64,000 bases of DNA, taken from assembly GCF_027943945.1 (NCBI RefSeq), contig NZ_AP027141.1, positions 2,914,001 through 2,978,000 of the forward strand, read 5' to 3'. Numbering within the stretch: the first letter of the stretch is position 1; each line of letters starts with the position of its first letter. The notes beneath the pieces are model-generated. The model had not been told where the DNA came from. It did not search any database and worked only from the letters and a program-made list of their open reading frames with translations. Below are positions 20,416 to 32,342 of the stretch, piece after piece. This stretch comes from Microbacterium terricola (GTDB taxonomy: Bacteria > Actinomycetota > Actinomycetes > Actinomycetales > Microbacteriaceae). The position numbers and the translations under genes were made by a program.

Positions 20416-21204
20416 TCAGCTCGGGCCGAGGATGAAGTTCCAGCTGCCGGCCCACACTGCTGCGGCCACCGCAGCCGCGGCGATCGCAGCGCCGAGGGCG
20501 ATCAGCATCCATTCCGCCGCACCGAAAGGCGACGGACGCGCCCACGTCCGCACGACCGGAGCGCCGAATCCGCGCGCCTCCATGGCCGTCGACAGCTTCG
20601 ATCCGCGCCGGATGGAGAGCACCAGCAGGGCGAAGGCCATGCCGAGGAAGCGCCGCAGCCGGCCCCGGTCGGCCACTCCTCGCGCACGTCGGGCGAGTTC
20701 GAGTGCGCGCCAGTCGTCGACGAAGAGCCCGACCATCCGGAGGGCCGCGAGGCCGCCCATCACGAAGCGCGCGGGCAGGCGCAGCACCTGGCCCAGCCCG
20801 TCGGCGAGGTCGGTCGGATCAACGGTCGCGAACAGCACCACCGAGGGCAGCGCGATCGCCAGCACGCGCAGCATCGTGGCCAGCGCCAGCTGCAGCGAGC
20901 CCTCGCTGACGTGGACGAGCAGCCAGTCGACGTAGACGGTGCCGCTGGGCTCGCCGTACAGCGCGATGGTCAGCGCGGTGAGCGGCGCGAGCAGCCAGAC
21001 GATCCAGGTGCGCGCCCAGAACTCGCGCCAGCCCAGACCGGCGAAGGGGAACAGCATCAGCTCGAGCGCGAGCGCCGTGGCGGCGGACACCGCGTCGAGG
21101 GTGAGCACGAGAGGGAGCGTGAGCACGGCGGTGGCACCGAGCTTCGCGACCGGGTTGATCCGTGCGACCCGCCCTGTGCGGGCGTGCGCGTCGAGCAGGG
21201 TCAC
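20416..21204 (-). CDS. ecfT: ECF transporter T component (YkoC/EcfT)
   Basis: A 262-residue membrane coupling subunit that links the ATPases to the substrate-binding S component. Five to six membrane segments are visible, and the cytoplasmic coupling helices carry the ELARRARGV and AMEARGFG (A-R-G) motifs that dock on the ATPases. The GTG start overlaps the ATPase stop. It forms an operon with the double ATPase and the YkoE-type S component downstream of a TPP riboswitch. Confidence 0.93.
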   Translation of the reverse strand: MTLLDAHARTGRVARINPVAKLGATAVLTLPLVLTLDAVSAATALALELMLFPFAGLGWREFWARTWIVWLLAPLTALTIALYGEPSGTVYVDWLLVHVSEGSLQLALATMLRVLAIALPSVVLFATVDPTDLADGLGQVLRLPARFVMGGLAALRMVGLFVDDWRALELARRARGVADRGRLRRFLGMAFALLVLSIRRGSKLSTAMEARGFGAPVVRTWARPSPFGAAEWMLIALGAAIAAAAVAAAVWAGSWNFILGPS

Positions 21205-22697
21205 ACCGGCACCCCCGCCATTTCGAAGCGACGGGCGTGGAGGGCCGCGGCGACGTCGAGATCGTGGGTGATGGCGACGATGGCGGTGCCGTCGGCGTCG
21301 TCCTGACCGTCGCGCAGAGCGGCGAGCATCGCGACGAGCTCGGCCCAGGTGCGGGCATCCTGCCCGAACGTGGGCTCGTCGAGGATCAGCACCCTCGGGC
21401 GGGTGGCGAGCGCCGCCGCGACGGTCAGCCGGCGCTTCTCACCACCCGACAGCGTGTAGGGGTTGGCCAGGGCGAGCCGGTCGAGGCGCAGTCGCTCGAG
21501 CAGATCGTCGACGCGCCGCCGCATCTCGCCGTCGTCCAGGCCCAGCGCGCGGGGTCCGACCTCGAGCTCATCGCGCACGGTGCGCCCGAGCAGCTGGTGC
21601 TCCGGCTCCTGGAAGACCATCCCCAGACGGGTGAGCAGCTGGCGCGACGCCCAGCGGATCGGCGTGCGCCCTGCACCGACCGCGAGCGGCTCGGTGGCCG
21701 TGAGATCTCCGGATGCTGCCGCCAGCAGTCCGGCGAGGGTCAGTCCGAGCGTCGACTTCCCCGCCCCGTTGGGCCCGGTGATCGCCAGGGCCTCTCCTGC
21801 ACGCACGTCGAGGTCGATGCCGGAGGCCACCGCACGGCCCCGGACGCGCTCGACCGCGAGCGACCGGGCCTGCAGCAGCACCTGACCGGGCGCCCTGGCC
21901 GGGGCGGGAGGCGTCGGCGGCGGGAAGCCGGGGACCCAGACACCCTGCGCCGCGAGCCGCCGGCCTTCACGGCCGAGCACCTCGGCGGGGCTGCCGTCGG
22001 CGACCACCGCCGACGCGGCGCCGGAACCCGCACCGCCGAGCACGATGACCCTGTCGACGAGCGGCAGCCACACGTCGATCCGGTGCTCCACGACCACGAG
22101 CGTGGTGGCCCGCCTCTCGAGCAGCCGGGCGACCGCGTCGCGGACCTCGACGACACCCTCGGGGTCGAGGTTCGCCGTGGGCTCGTCGAGGAGCAGCAGG
22201 CCGGGGTGCATCGCGAGCGCGCCGGCGAGTGCGAGCCGCTGCTTCTGCCCGCCGGACAGCTCCTTCGTCGGGCGGTCCAGCGGCACGTCGAGGCCGACGG
22301 CGTCGAGAGCCTCCCGCACCCGCGGCCAGATCTGCGCGCGCGGCACGCCGAGGTTCTCGCACCCGAACGCCGCGTCGTCGCCCACGCGGGCGAGGATCAC
22401 CTGGGCGTCGGGGTCCTGCAGCACGAGGCCGGCCCGTCCGCGCGCGGCGGACGCGGGCACCCCGCCGACGATCAGCTCACCGACCGCCTCACCCTCCTCC
22501 GCGCCGCCGAGCACACCGGCCAGCCCGTGCAGGAGGGTCGATTTGCCCGATCCGGAAGCGCCGAGCAGCAGCACCCGCTCGCCCGGCTCGATGCGGAAGG
22601 TGGCATCCTGCACCGCCCACGCCTTCCGGCTGGCATGGCGCCAGCCCCAGCCGCGGGCGTCGACCGCGGCGGGGGCCGGCACCGGCGAATCAGACAC
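21201..22697 (-). CDS. ECF transporter fused A1-A2 ATPase (YkoD-like)
   Basis: A 498-residue protein with two full ABC ATPase domains in tandem. The first has Walker A GASGSGKS near residue 52 and the signature LSGGQKQRLALA. The second has GPNGAGKS near residue 310 and LSGGEKRRLTVA. Each is followed by a Walker B LLDEPT or ILDEPT. The fusion replaces the usual EcfA/EcfA' pair and energises thiamine or precursor uptake. Its start overlaps the ykoE stop by eight bases. Confidence 0.95.
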   Translation of the reverse strand: MSDSPVPAPAAVDARGWGWRHASRKAWAVQDATFRIEPGERVLLLGASGSGKSTLLHGLAGVLGGAEEGEAVGELIVGGVPASAARGRAGLVLQDPDAQVILARVGDDAAFGCENLGVPRAQIWPRVREALDAVGLDVPLDRPTKELSGGQKQRLALAGALAMHPGLLLLDEPTANLDPEGVVEVRDAVARLLERRATTLVVVEHRIDVWLPLVDRVIVLGGAGSGAASAVVADGSPAEVLGREGRRLAAQGVWVPGFPPPTPPAPARAPGQVLLQARSLAVERVRGRAVASGIDLDVRAGEALAITGPNGAGKSTLGLTLAGLLAAASGDLTATEPLAVGAGRTPIRWASRQLLTRLGMVFQEPEHQLLGRTVRDELEVGPRALGLDDGEMRRRVDDLLERLRLDRLALANPYTLSGGEKRRLTVAAALATRPRVLILDEPTFGQDARTWAELVAMLAALRDGQDDADGTAIVAITHDLDVAAALHARRFEMAGVPV

Positions 22698-23319
22698 GCA
22701 CGCGTGCGGCGCGGCCCGACGCGAAGCGGTCGAGCGCGCCCGTGGCGGCGAGACCTCGCGCGAGCAGCCAGGACAGCGCCCCGGCGATCAGCGCGCCCGA
22801 GATCGCGGTGCTCACGAGGTAGATCACCGTGAAGGCGGTGTCGGCGCCGGCGTACCAGAGGACGAGGTTGTTGATCCCGCCTGCGAGCGCCGCGCCCACG
22901 CCGGCCAGCATCGCGATCGGAAGGCTCCACCGCGCGTACAGGAAGATCAGGAACACCAGCTCGGCGCCGAGCCCCTGCACGAGACCGGCCTCGATGGTGA
23001 GGAACCCGCCCCAGGAGTTGCCCACCAGGGCTGACACGACCGCCGCGAGGGTCTCGGTGTAGACCGCGGCGCCCGGCTTGCGGATGATGAGCGCGCCGAG
23101 CACCCCGGCGAACAGCCACGGCCCGTCGAGCAGGCCCTGCAGTCCGGGCAGGAGCGGCTCCAGCAGGCTCTTCGGGCCGATGTACGCGACGTTCCAGAAC
23201 AGGAAGATCAGCCCGGATGCGACGCCGATGACGCTGGCGACGACGATGTCGACGACCCGCCAGCGGAAGCGATCGGCGGTGGCTGCGCCCCGTGGCGACG
23301 TGGATGTGGACACGTGCAT
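22690..23319 (-). CDS. ykoE: Thiamine/HMP ECF transporter S component
   Basis: A 209-residue integral membrane protein of the YkoE family, which binds thiamine or its hydroxymethylpyrimidine precursor. About five or six hydrophobic helices are seen, with the motif GNSWGGFLTIEAGLVQG in the middle. The start ATG 23319 has GGAGG at good distance and lies just after the TPP riboswitch; an in-frame extension into the riboswitch is an artefact. Family plus riboswitch make the substrate class firm. Confidence 0.94.
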   Translation of the reverse strand: MHVSTSTSPRGAATADRFRWRVVDIVVASVIGVASGLIFLFWNVAYIGPKSLLEPLLPGLQGLLDGPWLFAGVLGALIIRKPGAAVYTETLAAVVSALVGNSWGGFLTIEAGLVQGLGAELVFLIFLYARWSLPIAMLAGVGAALAGGINNLVLWYAGADTAFTVIYLVSTAISGALIAGALSWLLARGLAATGALDRFASGRAARVRV

Positions 23320-23323
23320 ATTC

Positions 23324-23415
23324 ACTCCTCCCTGCGCCGGCATGATCCGGATCAGGTTCGACGGTCGAAGCGTGGATCGCTTCCTCTCAGCCCGGCTCAC
23401 CGGACTCCCGTGGTT
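23324..23415 (-). ncRNA. TPP riboswitch (THI element)
   Basis: Minus-strand leader of ykoE. The conserved GCTGAGAGG of the pyrimidine-sensing arm and CCTGATCCGGATCATGCC followed by GCGCAGGGAGG of the pyrophosphate arm are both present in order. The GGGAGG/AGGAG near its 3' end is also the ykoE ribosome binding site. Binding of thiamine pyrophosphate should therefore hide translation initiation. Confidence 0.95.
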
Positions 23416-23423
23416 TCGCGTTG

Positions 23424-23429
23424 AGTATA
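23424..23429 (-). promoter_or_regulatory. -10 box of the TPP-riboswitch transcript
   Basis: Minus-strand TATACT positions a transcription start near 23417, at the first bases of the riboswitch. The -35 region is weak. Confidence 0.6.
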
Positions 23430-23446
23430 GCCCGCCCCGCACACGG

Positions 23447-23458
23447 TAATTTGGGCAG
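23447..23458 (+). promoter_or_regulatory. -10 box of leaderless D,D-carboxypeptidase gene
   Basis: TAATTT, spacer GGGCAG, then GTG. It lies back to back with the riboswitch promoter, only 17 bases apart. Confidence 0.55.
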
Positions 23459-25003
23459 GTGACATCCGACGAGCCGCCGACGCGACGCGCGCTGCGGGAG
23501 CACGGCGACGCGGAGTCCGTCGAACCGGTGCTCGCCGACGCCGACCCCGAGACCATCGATCTGGGCACCCTTTTCGGCGAGCAGCGCGCCGAAGAAGAGG
23601 CGCCGGCACCGGCACCCGCCGCACCGGCACGCGCCGCCGCACCCGCACCGGCTCGCGACCCTCATCCGGTCGCGCTGTCCTGGGTCGACGAGGCCGCCGT
23701 CCAGCGGCCGCTCACCGACGCCGAGGTCGCCGCCGCCGCCTACCCGTACGTCCCGGTCACGGCCGATCTGCTCGCCGAGCAGGATGGCGGGCGCTCGTCC
23801 TGGGCGCGCCGCATCCTGCTCCCGCTCTCGATCGTCGTCGTCCTGGCCGGAACCTACGCCGCATCGACCCTGCTCTGGCCGCTCGACGCGGTCGCCCCGA
23901 CGGCCGCGGCGGTCGAGGTCGCCACCGTGCCCGCCCCGCCCGCGGTGGTCGCGTGGCCGGAGGACGGCACGGCCGCGCTCCAGGTCGAGGGCACCGACGA
24001 GGTGCTCAGCTCGTCGACGGATGTCCGCTCGATCGCGAGCATCACCAAGGTCGTCACCGCGCTGCTCGTCCAGGAGGCGGCTCCGCTGCAGCCGGGCGAC
24101 GAGGGCGACGCCTTCACCTTCACCTGGGCCGACAGCCAGGACTACTGGAGCTACCGCTACCGCGGCGAGTCCGCGCTCGACGTGCCCGTGGGCGGCACCC
24201 TCAGCCAGTTCCAGATGCTCGAGGGGATGCTGATCGGCTCGGCGAACAACTACGCGCACCGGCTCGCGGCCGAGTACTGGGACTCCGATGCGGAGTTCGT
24301 GACAGCCGCGAACGCTTGGCTGGCCGATCACGACGTCGACGGGGTCACGGTGACCGACCCGACCGGAATCGACGCCGGCAACACGGCGGACGCCGCATCC
24401 CTCGTCCGCCTCGGCGAGATCGCCATGGAAGACCCGGTGATCGCGGGGATCGTCGGCACCGAGGAGGTCACGCTTCCCGGGGCCGGCGTGGTCGAGAACA
24501 CCAACGAGCTGCTCGCCGACCCCGGCGTGCTGGGCATCAAGACCGGATGGCTCGATTCCTTCAACCTGCTCTCCGCGGAGGAGATCGTCGTCGGCACGAC
24601 GCCCGTGCGGATGTACGCCGCGGTGCTCGGCCAGCCGGACGAGGACTCCCGCTTCGACACCTCGCGCGAGCTGTACGACAGCGTGCAGGCGGAGCTCGTC
24701 TCGCGCAGGGCCGTGCCCGCCGGCACCGTCGCCGGCGCGGTGGAGACCGCGTGGGGCGAGGAGGTCGACGTGATCACGGCGACGGACGGCACGGCCATCC
24801 TGTGGAACGGCGAGAGCGCGACCGTCGCGCCGACGATGGAACTGGGCGATGCCGATGCCGAGGGCGATGTCGTCGGGACGATGTCGGTGGTCGGCCCCCT
24901 GAACTCGACCACGGTCGACCTCGTGCTCGCCGACGACGTCGAGGGGCCGGACGGATGGTGGCGCCTCACGCACCCGCTCCTGCTCTGGGGCATCACCGGC
25001 TGA
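23459..25003 (+). CDS. D-alanyl-D-alanine carboxypeptidase (PBP5-like), membrane-anchored
   Basis: A 514-residue serine peptidase that trims peptidoglycan stem peptides. Residues 1-115 are a cytoplasmic Ala/Pro/Glu-rich region and about 119-138 is a membrane helix. The extracellular peptidase domain has SITK (Ser194, Lys197), SAN (GSANNYA) and KTG (GIKTGWL) active-site motifs. A beta-rich C-terminal domain follows. The long cytoplasmic N-terminus instead of a signal peptide is a common actinobacterial variant. Confidence 0.93.
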   Translation: MTSDEPPTRRALREHGDAESVEPVLADADPETIDLGTLFGEQRAEEEAPAPAPAAPARAAAPAPARDPHPVALSWVDEAAVQRPLTDAEVAAAAYPYVPVTADLLAEQDGGRSSWARRILLPLSIVVVLAGTYAASTLLWPLDAVAPTAAAVEVATVPAPPAVVAWPEDGTAALQVEGTDEVLSSSTDVRSIASITKVVTALLVQEAAPLQPGDEGDAFTFTWADSQDYWSYRYRGESALDVPVGGTLSQFQMLEGMLIGSANNYAHRLAAEYWDSDAEFVTAANAWLADHDVDGVTVTDPTGIDAGNTADAASLVRLGEIAMEDPVIAGIVGTEEVTLPGAGVVENTNELLADPGVLGIKTGWLDSFNLLSAEEIVVGTTPVRMYAAVLGQPDEDSRFDTSRELYDSVQAELVSRRAVPAGTVAGAVETAWGEEVDVITATDGTAILWNGESATVAPTMELGDADAEGDVVGTMSVVGPLNSTTVDLVLADDVEGPDGWWRLTHPLLLWGITG

Positions 25004-25021
25004 TCCGGCCCCGGATCGGGG

Positions 25022-25945
25022 TCAGACGAATCGCACCGTCTGCTGCAGTCGCGTCCGGGCGTCGAACAGCTCGTTGCCGCCGATCGACCGGGCACCCGTG
25101 ATCCCCCGGCGCAGCACGGTCGACAGGGCGCTGCGCGAGGTGATCACGACGGGGGTGCCCCGCACCTTCCCGATCTCCTGGATCGGCTCGGGCACGTCCT
25201 CGTCGGGGAGCACGACGATGGCCCCGCTGAAGCGCACGCCCGCCGCGCGCGCCATCGCCCGCATCCGCGCCACGAGGGTCGCCACCGGGGCGCCGTCGAC
25301 CCCCTCGCCGATGAGGTCGCCGCGCCGCACGCGCACGGGGCCGCCGAAGTCCTCCGACAGCACCCCGTAGAGGCCGCTCGGGCCGAGCACGATGTGGTCG
25401 AGCTTGCTGTCGGGGGCGGGATCCCGAGGCCCGGCGACGTCGTGCCAGACCGTGTAGCCGATGCCCAGATCGGCGACCACCCGCGCCGTCGCCTCCTCGG
25501 CGAGCGCGTCGGCGAGCATCCGCCTCAGCGCCACGGGAGCGGACCGGACCAGCGCAGGATCGTACGGGTCGGGGAGCTCGACGCCGCGGCCCGCCCACTC
25601 GCGGATCAGCGTGAGGTACCGCTCACGTCGCCAGCCGCCCGGGTGCCCGTGCGAGCGGGCGCGTGGGCGCGTGTCCGCGCGCGGCGCGGGGGCGCGCCAC
25701 CCGGACCATTCGGGTGCAGGAGCGTCGGCGAAGCCGTGGCCGCGGTCGTAGGCGGCGCGCGATTCGGGGGTGCCGACGAGCTCCCACGCCCGCTGCACCT
25801 GGATGAACACCGCCGCATCCCCGCCGGTGTCGGGGTGGGTCTGGCGCTGGCGCAGGCGGTACGCCTTGCGCAGCGCGTCGTCGTCGACGTCCGGGGCGAC
25901 CTCGAGCACGTCGTACGCCGACGCGGAGAGCGGGCTGTCGAACAC
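25022..25945 (-). CDS. J-domain protein with NERD-like C-terminal domain
   Basis: A 307-residue cytoplasmic protein. A J domain occupies about residues 8-70 with the HPD motif (THPDTGGD), so it can stimulate a DnaK-type ATPase. A basic Arg/Pro linker follows. The C-terminal 190 residues include KLDHIVLGPSGLYGVLSEDFGG, which resembles the core of nuclease-related NERD domains, though the catalytic pattern is not complete. It starts two bases after the stop of the CoA hydrolase gene, so translation is coupled. The GTG start is chosen at the beginning of the J domain. Confidence 0.82.
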   Translation of the reverse strand: MFDSPLSASAYDVLEVAPDVDDDALRKAYRLRQRQTHPDTGGDAAVFIQVQRAWELVGTPESRAAYDRGHGFADAPAPEWSGWRAPAPRADTRPRARSHGHPGGWRRERYLTLIREWAGRGVELPDPYDPALVRSAPVALRRMLADALAEEATARVVADLGIGYTVWHDVAGPRDPAPDSKLDHIVLGPSGLYGVLSEDFGGPVRVRRGDLIGEGVDGAPVATLVARMRAMARAAGVRFSGAIVVLPDEDVPEPIQEIGKVRGTPVVITSRSALSTVLRRGITGARSIGGNELFDARTRLQQTVRFV

Positions 25946-25947
25946 GC

Positions 25948-27024
25948 CTACCCCCAGAGCGGCGTCTGCGGGACGAACGAGAGAGCGGATGCGGCAAGCC
26001 CCGCGGGCAGCTCGGCCACGCTCGCCGGCTGCCACCGTGGCGAGCGGTCCTTGTCGACCAGCTGGGCGCGGATGCCCTCGACGAGGTCGGGCTGGGTGTG
26101 CGCGAACCACATCACGAGGCCGTACTCCTGCGCCAGCGCGGCACGCAGGTCGGGCAGGGCGCGGGCGGCGCGGACCGCCGCGAGGGTCACGGCGAGCCCG
26201 GTGGGCGCGAGCTCGCCGAGCAGGTCCGCGGTGGCGTGCGCCTCCGGCTCGGGGCGGGCGCGCAGGCGGTCGACGATGTCCGCCACGGTGTCGGCCGAGA
26301 AGGCGTCGTCGATCCAGGGCCGTGCCGCGGCGAGCGCCGGCGGCGGCGGCGTTTCGTCGAACAGGAGGACGAGCTCGTTCGGCGTGGACGGATCGGCGCG
26401 CGTCTCGAGGGCGTCGCGCAGCCCCTCGAGCCGGTCCGCCGGGACGACGTGGTCGGCGAAGCCGGCGTACACGGCGTCGGACGCATCCATCGTCGCGCCG
26501 GTGAGCCCGAGGTACTCGCCGATCCGGCCGGGAGCGCGGCCCAGCAGCCACGTGCCCCCGACGTCGGGCGTGAAGCCGATGCGGGTCTCCGGCATCGCGA
26601 GGCGGGACCGCTCCGTCGCGACCCGGACGGCGGCGTGGCCGGCCAGCCCGATGCCTCCGCCCATCGTGATCCCGTCGGCGATCACCACCATCGGCTTCGG
26701 GTACGCGCCGATGCGCGCGTTGAGCGCGTATTCAGCCCGGAAGAACACCCCGACATCCTCCGCGTCGCCGCCCACGATCTGGTCGTAGAGGCCGCGGACG
26801 TCGCCCCCGGCGCACAGCCCGCGGTCACCGGCGCCGTCCAGCAGCACCACCTCGATGTCCGCGTCGTGCTCCCACTCGTCCAGCGCCGCCGACAGCTGCT
26901 CGATCATGCCGAGGTCGAGGGCGTTGATCGCTCGAGGCCGGTTGAGGGTGAGGTGCCCCAGCCCGCTCTCGCGGCGCACGAGGACGCGCGGCTCAGCGGC
27001 AGGGTGAGGTTCGGGCTCGGTCAC
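25948..27024 (-). CDS. 3-hydroxyisobutyryl-CoA hydrolase / enoyl-CoA hydratase family
   Basis: A 358-residue crotonase-fold protein. [12 protein letters not shown] and [21 protein letters not shown] form the oxyanion hole. [18 protein letters not shown] and the C-terminal extension of about 100 residues are typical of 3-hydroxyisobutyryl-CoA hydrolases of valine degradation. No other valine-pathway gene is adjacent. A TAACGT box precedes the GTG by seven bases. It is divergent from an ABC exporter operon. Confidence 0.9.
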   Translation of the reverse strand: MTEPEPHPAAEPRVLVRRESGLGHLTLNRPRAINALDLGMIEQLSAALDEWEHDADIEVVLLDGAGDRGLCAGGDVRGLYDQIVGGDAEDVGVFFRAEYALNARIGAYPKPMVVIADGITMGGGIGLAGHAAVRVATERSRLAMPETRIGFTPDVGGTWLLGRAPGRIGEYLGLTGATMDASDAVYAGFADHVVPADRLEGLRDALETRADPSTPNELVLLFDETPPPPALAAARPWIDDAFSADTVADIVDRLRARPEPEAHATADLLGELAPTGLAVTLAAVRAARALPDLRAALAQEYGLVMWFAHTQPDLVEGIRAQLVDKDRSPRWQPASVAELPAGLAASALSFVPQTPLWG

Positions 27025-27037
27025 GCGGGCAACGTTA
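27025..27037 (-). promoter_or_regulatory. -10 box of leaderless CoA hydrolase gene
   Basis: Minus strand TAACGT, seven-base spacer, GTG at 27024. Confidence 0.55.
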
Positions 27038-27128
27038 CCGTCCGAAACGAACGGGATGGATGACCGCGGGTCGGACGCGGTTTTCCGCCAGGATGGGAGG
27101 AACGACTCGCGATGGAGAGAGGTCCGTG

Positions 27129-28562
27129 ATGTCTGACGGTGTGCTGGAGTTCACCGGCGTGACCAAGCGCTTCGGCGCGGTGGCCGCGGTCTCGGATTTC
27201 TCGGCGCGCGTGGAGCCGGGGGTCGTCACCGGCTTCCTGGGGCCGAACGGCGCAGGCAAGACCACGACGATGCGCATCCTCCTCGGCCTCGTCCGCGCCA
27301 CCGGGGGCACCGCGACCATCGGCGGCGTGCCGTACGCGAAGCTTCAGCATCCGCTGCAGAGCGTCGGCGCCGTGCTCGAGTCGTCGAGCTTCCACCCCGG
27401 CCGCAGCGGGGCGAACCACCTCAAGGTGTACGCGCACGCCGCCGGGCTGCCCGTCTCGCGCGTCGACGAGGTGCTGGGCCTCGTCGGTCTGGCCGACGCC
27501 GCCGGACGCAAGGTCGGCGGCTACTCGCTCGGCATGCGCCAGCGTCTCGGGCTCGCCTTCGCCCTGCTCGGCGACCCCGGTGTGCTCGTGCTGGACGAGC
27601 CCACGAACGGGCTCGACCCCGAGGGCATCACCTGGATCCGCGGATTCCTCCGCCTGCTCGCCGCCGAGGGCCGGACGGTCTTCGTGTCGTCGCACCTGCT
27701 CGCCGAGGTGCAGCAGACGGTGGATGCGGCCCTGATCATCTCGCGTGGCCGGCTCGTTTACCAGGGCGCGCTGGAGGATCTCGCCGATCCGACCGAGTAC
27801 ACGACGGTCGTCGACGCCCCCGACCGCGACGCGCTCATGCAGGCGCTCACCGCACACGGTGCGAGCTTCGACGTGCTGCGCACGGGGCTGTCGGTGCGCG
27901 GATCGGGCGCCGCCGAGATCGGCGCGGTCGCCGCGCAGGCGGGCATCGCCCTCTCCGCCCTGCAGCGCCGAGGTCCGGCACTGGAGGAGGTCTTCTTCGA
28001 GCTCGTCAGCGGGGTGCGCGTGCATCCGAGCGCGACGAGCGGCGGGGATGCTGCGGCCCCGGCCGTGGAGCCGGAGCCCGCCGTGGACGAGGCCGAGGTT
28101 GCCGAGCCCGAGCCGGGGGTTGCCGAGCCGGAGACTCACGAGCCGGAGCCGGAGCCGGAGACGGAGGCGGAGGTGCCCGAGCCCGAGGCTGCCGAGCCCG
28201 AGGCTGCCGAGCCCGAGGCTGCCGAGCCCGAGGTTGCCGAACCCGAGGTCGAGATTCTCGAGCCCGAGGCGGAAGCGCCCGAGCCGGAGCCCGAGCCCGA
28301 GATCGCGGTCGAGCCGGAACCGGAACCGGAAGCGGACGTCGCGCCCGAGCCGGAGCCTGGTGGCGAGGAGTCGGAGGACGTCGACGAGGCGGAGGAGGTC
28401 GAGGAGGCCGAACCGCTCGACCGACCGTGGGAGTCGCACGAGAAGACGGAGTCGGACGTCGAGGCCGACCGCTTCTTCTCGTCGTTCGACGAGGACGCCG
28501 CACGCGCAGCCCGGGTGGCCGCAGACGAAGCCGCCGACCGCGAGGAAGGTGAGCAGCGATGA
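27129..28562 (+). CDS. ABC transporter ATPase with long acidic C-terminal tail
   Basis: A 477-residue protein. Residues 1-300 are a CcmA/DrrA-type ATPase: Walker [10 protein letters not shown], signature [11 protein letters not shown], Walker [16 protein letters not shown]. Residues about 302-475 are a very acidic, Pro/Glu-rich low-complexity tail, including AEPEA repeats encoded by 15-bp tandem repeats, ending in a charged helix. Such tails are not part of the family core. The next gene is the permease, whose ATG overlaps the stop. GAGAGGT precedes the ATG; a GTG one codon upstream is an alternative start. Confidence 0.93.
   Translation: MSDGVLEFTGVTKRFGAVAAVSDFSARVEPGVVTGFLGPNGAGKTTTMRILLGLVRATGGTATIGGVPYAKLQHPLQSVGAVLESSSFHPGRSGANHLKVYAHAAGLPVSRVDEVLGLVGLADAAGRKVGGYSLGMRQRLGLAFALLGDPGVLVLDEPTNGLDPEGITWIRGFLRLLAAEGRTVFVSSHLLAEVQQTVDAALIISRGRLVYQGALEDLADPTEYTTVVDAPDRDALMQALTAHGASFDVLRTGLSVRGSGAAEIGAVAAQAGIALSALQRRGPALEEVFFELVSGVRVHPSATSGGDAAAPAVEPEPAVDEAEVAEPEPGVAEPETHEPEPEPETEAEVPEPEAAEPEAAEPEAAEPEVAEPEVEILEPEAEAPEPEPEPEIAVEPEPEPEADVAPEPEPGGEESEDVDEAEEVEEAEPLDRPWESHEKTESDVEADRFFSSFDEDAARAARVAADEAADREEGEQR
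28179..28238 (+). repeat. 15-bp tandem repeat in the ABC ATPase tail
   Basis: Four consecutive units of GAGCCCGAGGCTGCC (the last with one substitution) encode [10 protein letters not shown]. Degenerate units extend on both sides between about 28095 and 28330. Confidence 0.9.
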
Positions 28563-29386
28563 GCCTCGCGACCGCCGGACGCTCCGAGCTGACGAAGCAG
28601 TTCACCACCTCCATGTGGTGGGTGCTCGCGCTGGTGCTCCTTGTCTACATCGCCTTCACGGCCGCCGTCCTCGGGTTCGTGCTCTCGGCATCCGCCGCGG
28701 GCGATCTGCCGGGCAACGCCCCGCAGATCCCCGCGGACGGGCTTCCCGCGATCCTCTACAGCCTCGCCACCGCCGTCGGATACGTCTTCCCGCTGCTCGT
28801 GGGCACCTTCATGGTGACGACCGAGTTCCGCCACAAGACGCTCACCCCGACGTTCCTCGCGGTGCCGCGCCGCGGCGTGGTCCTGTCGGCGAAGGTGCTG
28901 GTCGGCGCCGCGATGGGCGTGCTCTTCGGAGTGATCGGCGTGATCGCCTCGGTCGGTCCGGGGGCAGGGCTGCTCGCGGCCTTCGGCCACGACACCGCCC
29001 TCGACGATCCCGACATCTGGGCGATGCTCGGGCGGATGGTCCTCGCCTTCGTGCTGTGGGTGCTCGTCGGCATCGGCGTCGGCGCACTCGTCCGCAATCA
29101 GGTCGGAGCGATCGTCGGCGTGCTGGTGTTCACCCAGTTCCTCGAGCCGATCGCCCGGACCGCCGCGGCCTTCGCCGAGAGCATCACGGCCGTGACCCGG
29201 TACCTGCCCGGCGCGGTCAGCGACGCGCTCGTCGGCGCGAGCGTCTTCGCCACTGCCGGACCCACCGGCGGGGCGGCCGTCGAAGAGCCGCTGGAATGGT
29301 GGGTCGGCGGCCTGGTGCTGCTCGGGTACGCCGTGGTCTTCCTGGTGCTCGGGCACCTGACCAGCTGGCGCCGCGACGTCAGCTGA
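28559..29386 (+). CDS. ABC transporter permease
   Basis: A 275-residue ABC-2-like permease with six hydrophobic segments. The [18 protein letters not shown] loop is typical of exporters paired with DrrA-type ATPases. The ATG overlaps the ATPase stop (ATGA). The transported substrate is unknown; antimicrobial or lipid export is usual for the group. It ends two bases from the convergent hypothetical gene. Confidence 0.9.
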   Translation: MSLATAGRSELTKQFTTSMWWVLALVLLVYIAFTAAVLGFVLSASAAGDLPGNAPQIPADGLPAILYSLATAVGYVFPLLVGTFMVTTEFRHKTLTPTFLAVPRRGVVLSAKVLVGAAMGVLFGVIGVIASVGPGAGLLAAFGHDTALDDPDIWAMLGRMVLAFVLWVLVGIGVGALVRNQVGAIVGVLVFTQFLEPIARTAAAFAESITAVTRYLPGAVSDALVGASVFATAGPTGGAAVEEPLEWWVGGLVLLGYAVVFLVLGHLTSWRRDVS

Positions 29387-29388
29387 GG

Positions 29389-29832
29389 CTAGGCGGTCGC
29401 CGGTCGGGGCGCGATGACGCGCGGCTTCGACGGCTTCCGCTGGGCCGCGGCGATGTCGGCGACATCCGCGGCCTCCTCCGGCACGTCCAGCCGCAGGGCG
29501 GTGACGAGCGCGAGTCCATGACGCGTCGTGAGGATGACGCGGTTCAGGTCTCCGGTCCCGTCGAGATCGATCACGACCCCGGGGCGGTGGCGACGGATGA
29601 TCGCGAAGTCGTCTCCGCCCGCCGACTTCCACGTGCCCATCGCGACGATGCCGCGCAGGTGCGTGCCGGGGCTCGGGACTCCGCGCAGCCAGGTCCACCC
29701 GTCATCGGTGAGCTGGACCTTGGTGATGGTCGAGCGATCGATGACGATATTCCCGCGATGGAATGCGAGCACCCGCTCGGTGGCCGACAGCGCGATCTCC
29801 AGCTGCGTCGAGTCGAGCAGGAGGGTCACCAT
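29389..29832 (-). CDS. Hypothetical PH-like small protein
   Basis: A 147-residue soluble protein. The N-terminal 100 residues alternate short hydrophobic strands, resembling the bacterial PH-like group (LEIALSATERVLAFHRGNIVIDRSTI; RVILTTRHGLALVTAL). The C-terminal 30 residues are Ala/Pro/Lys-rich and probably unstructured. No catalytic motif is seen. A near-consensus CAGACT box lies six bases before the ATG. It is divergent from fbiC. Confidence 0.75.
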   Translation of the reverse strand: MVTLLLDSTQLEIALSATERVLAFHRGNIVIDRSTITKVQLTDDGWTWLRGVPSPGTHLRGIVAMGTWKSAGGDDFAIIRRHRPGVVIDLDGTGDLNRVILTTRHGLALVTALRLDVPEEAADVADIAAAQRKPSKPRVIAPRPATA

Positions 29833-29936
29833 GCCCTCAGTCTGCCAGCGGCGCCCGGCGAGCGCAGGGGGTTTTGCTCACAGACCGACAACGATCGACG
29901 CGGCCCCGGCATCGCACACGGTGCAAGACTGGAGCG

Positions 29937-32338
<2,402 letters not shown>

Positions 32339-32342
<4 letters not shown>

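Noticed and set aside
28179..28238. Tandem repeats considered as a CRISPR array
   Set aside because: Units are 15 bp with no spacers and are in frame within the ABC ATPase gene; no cas genes are present.
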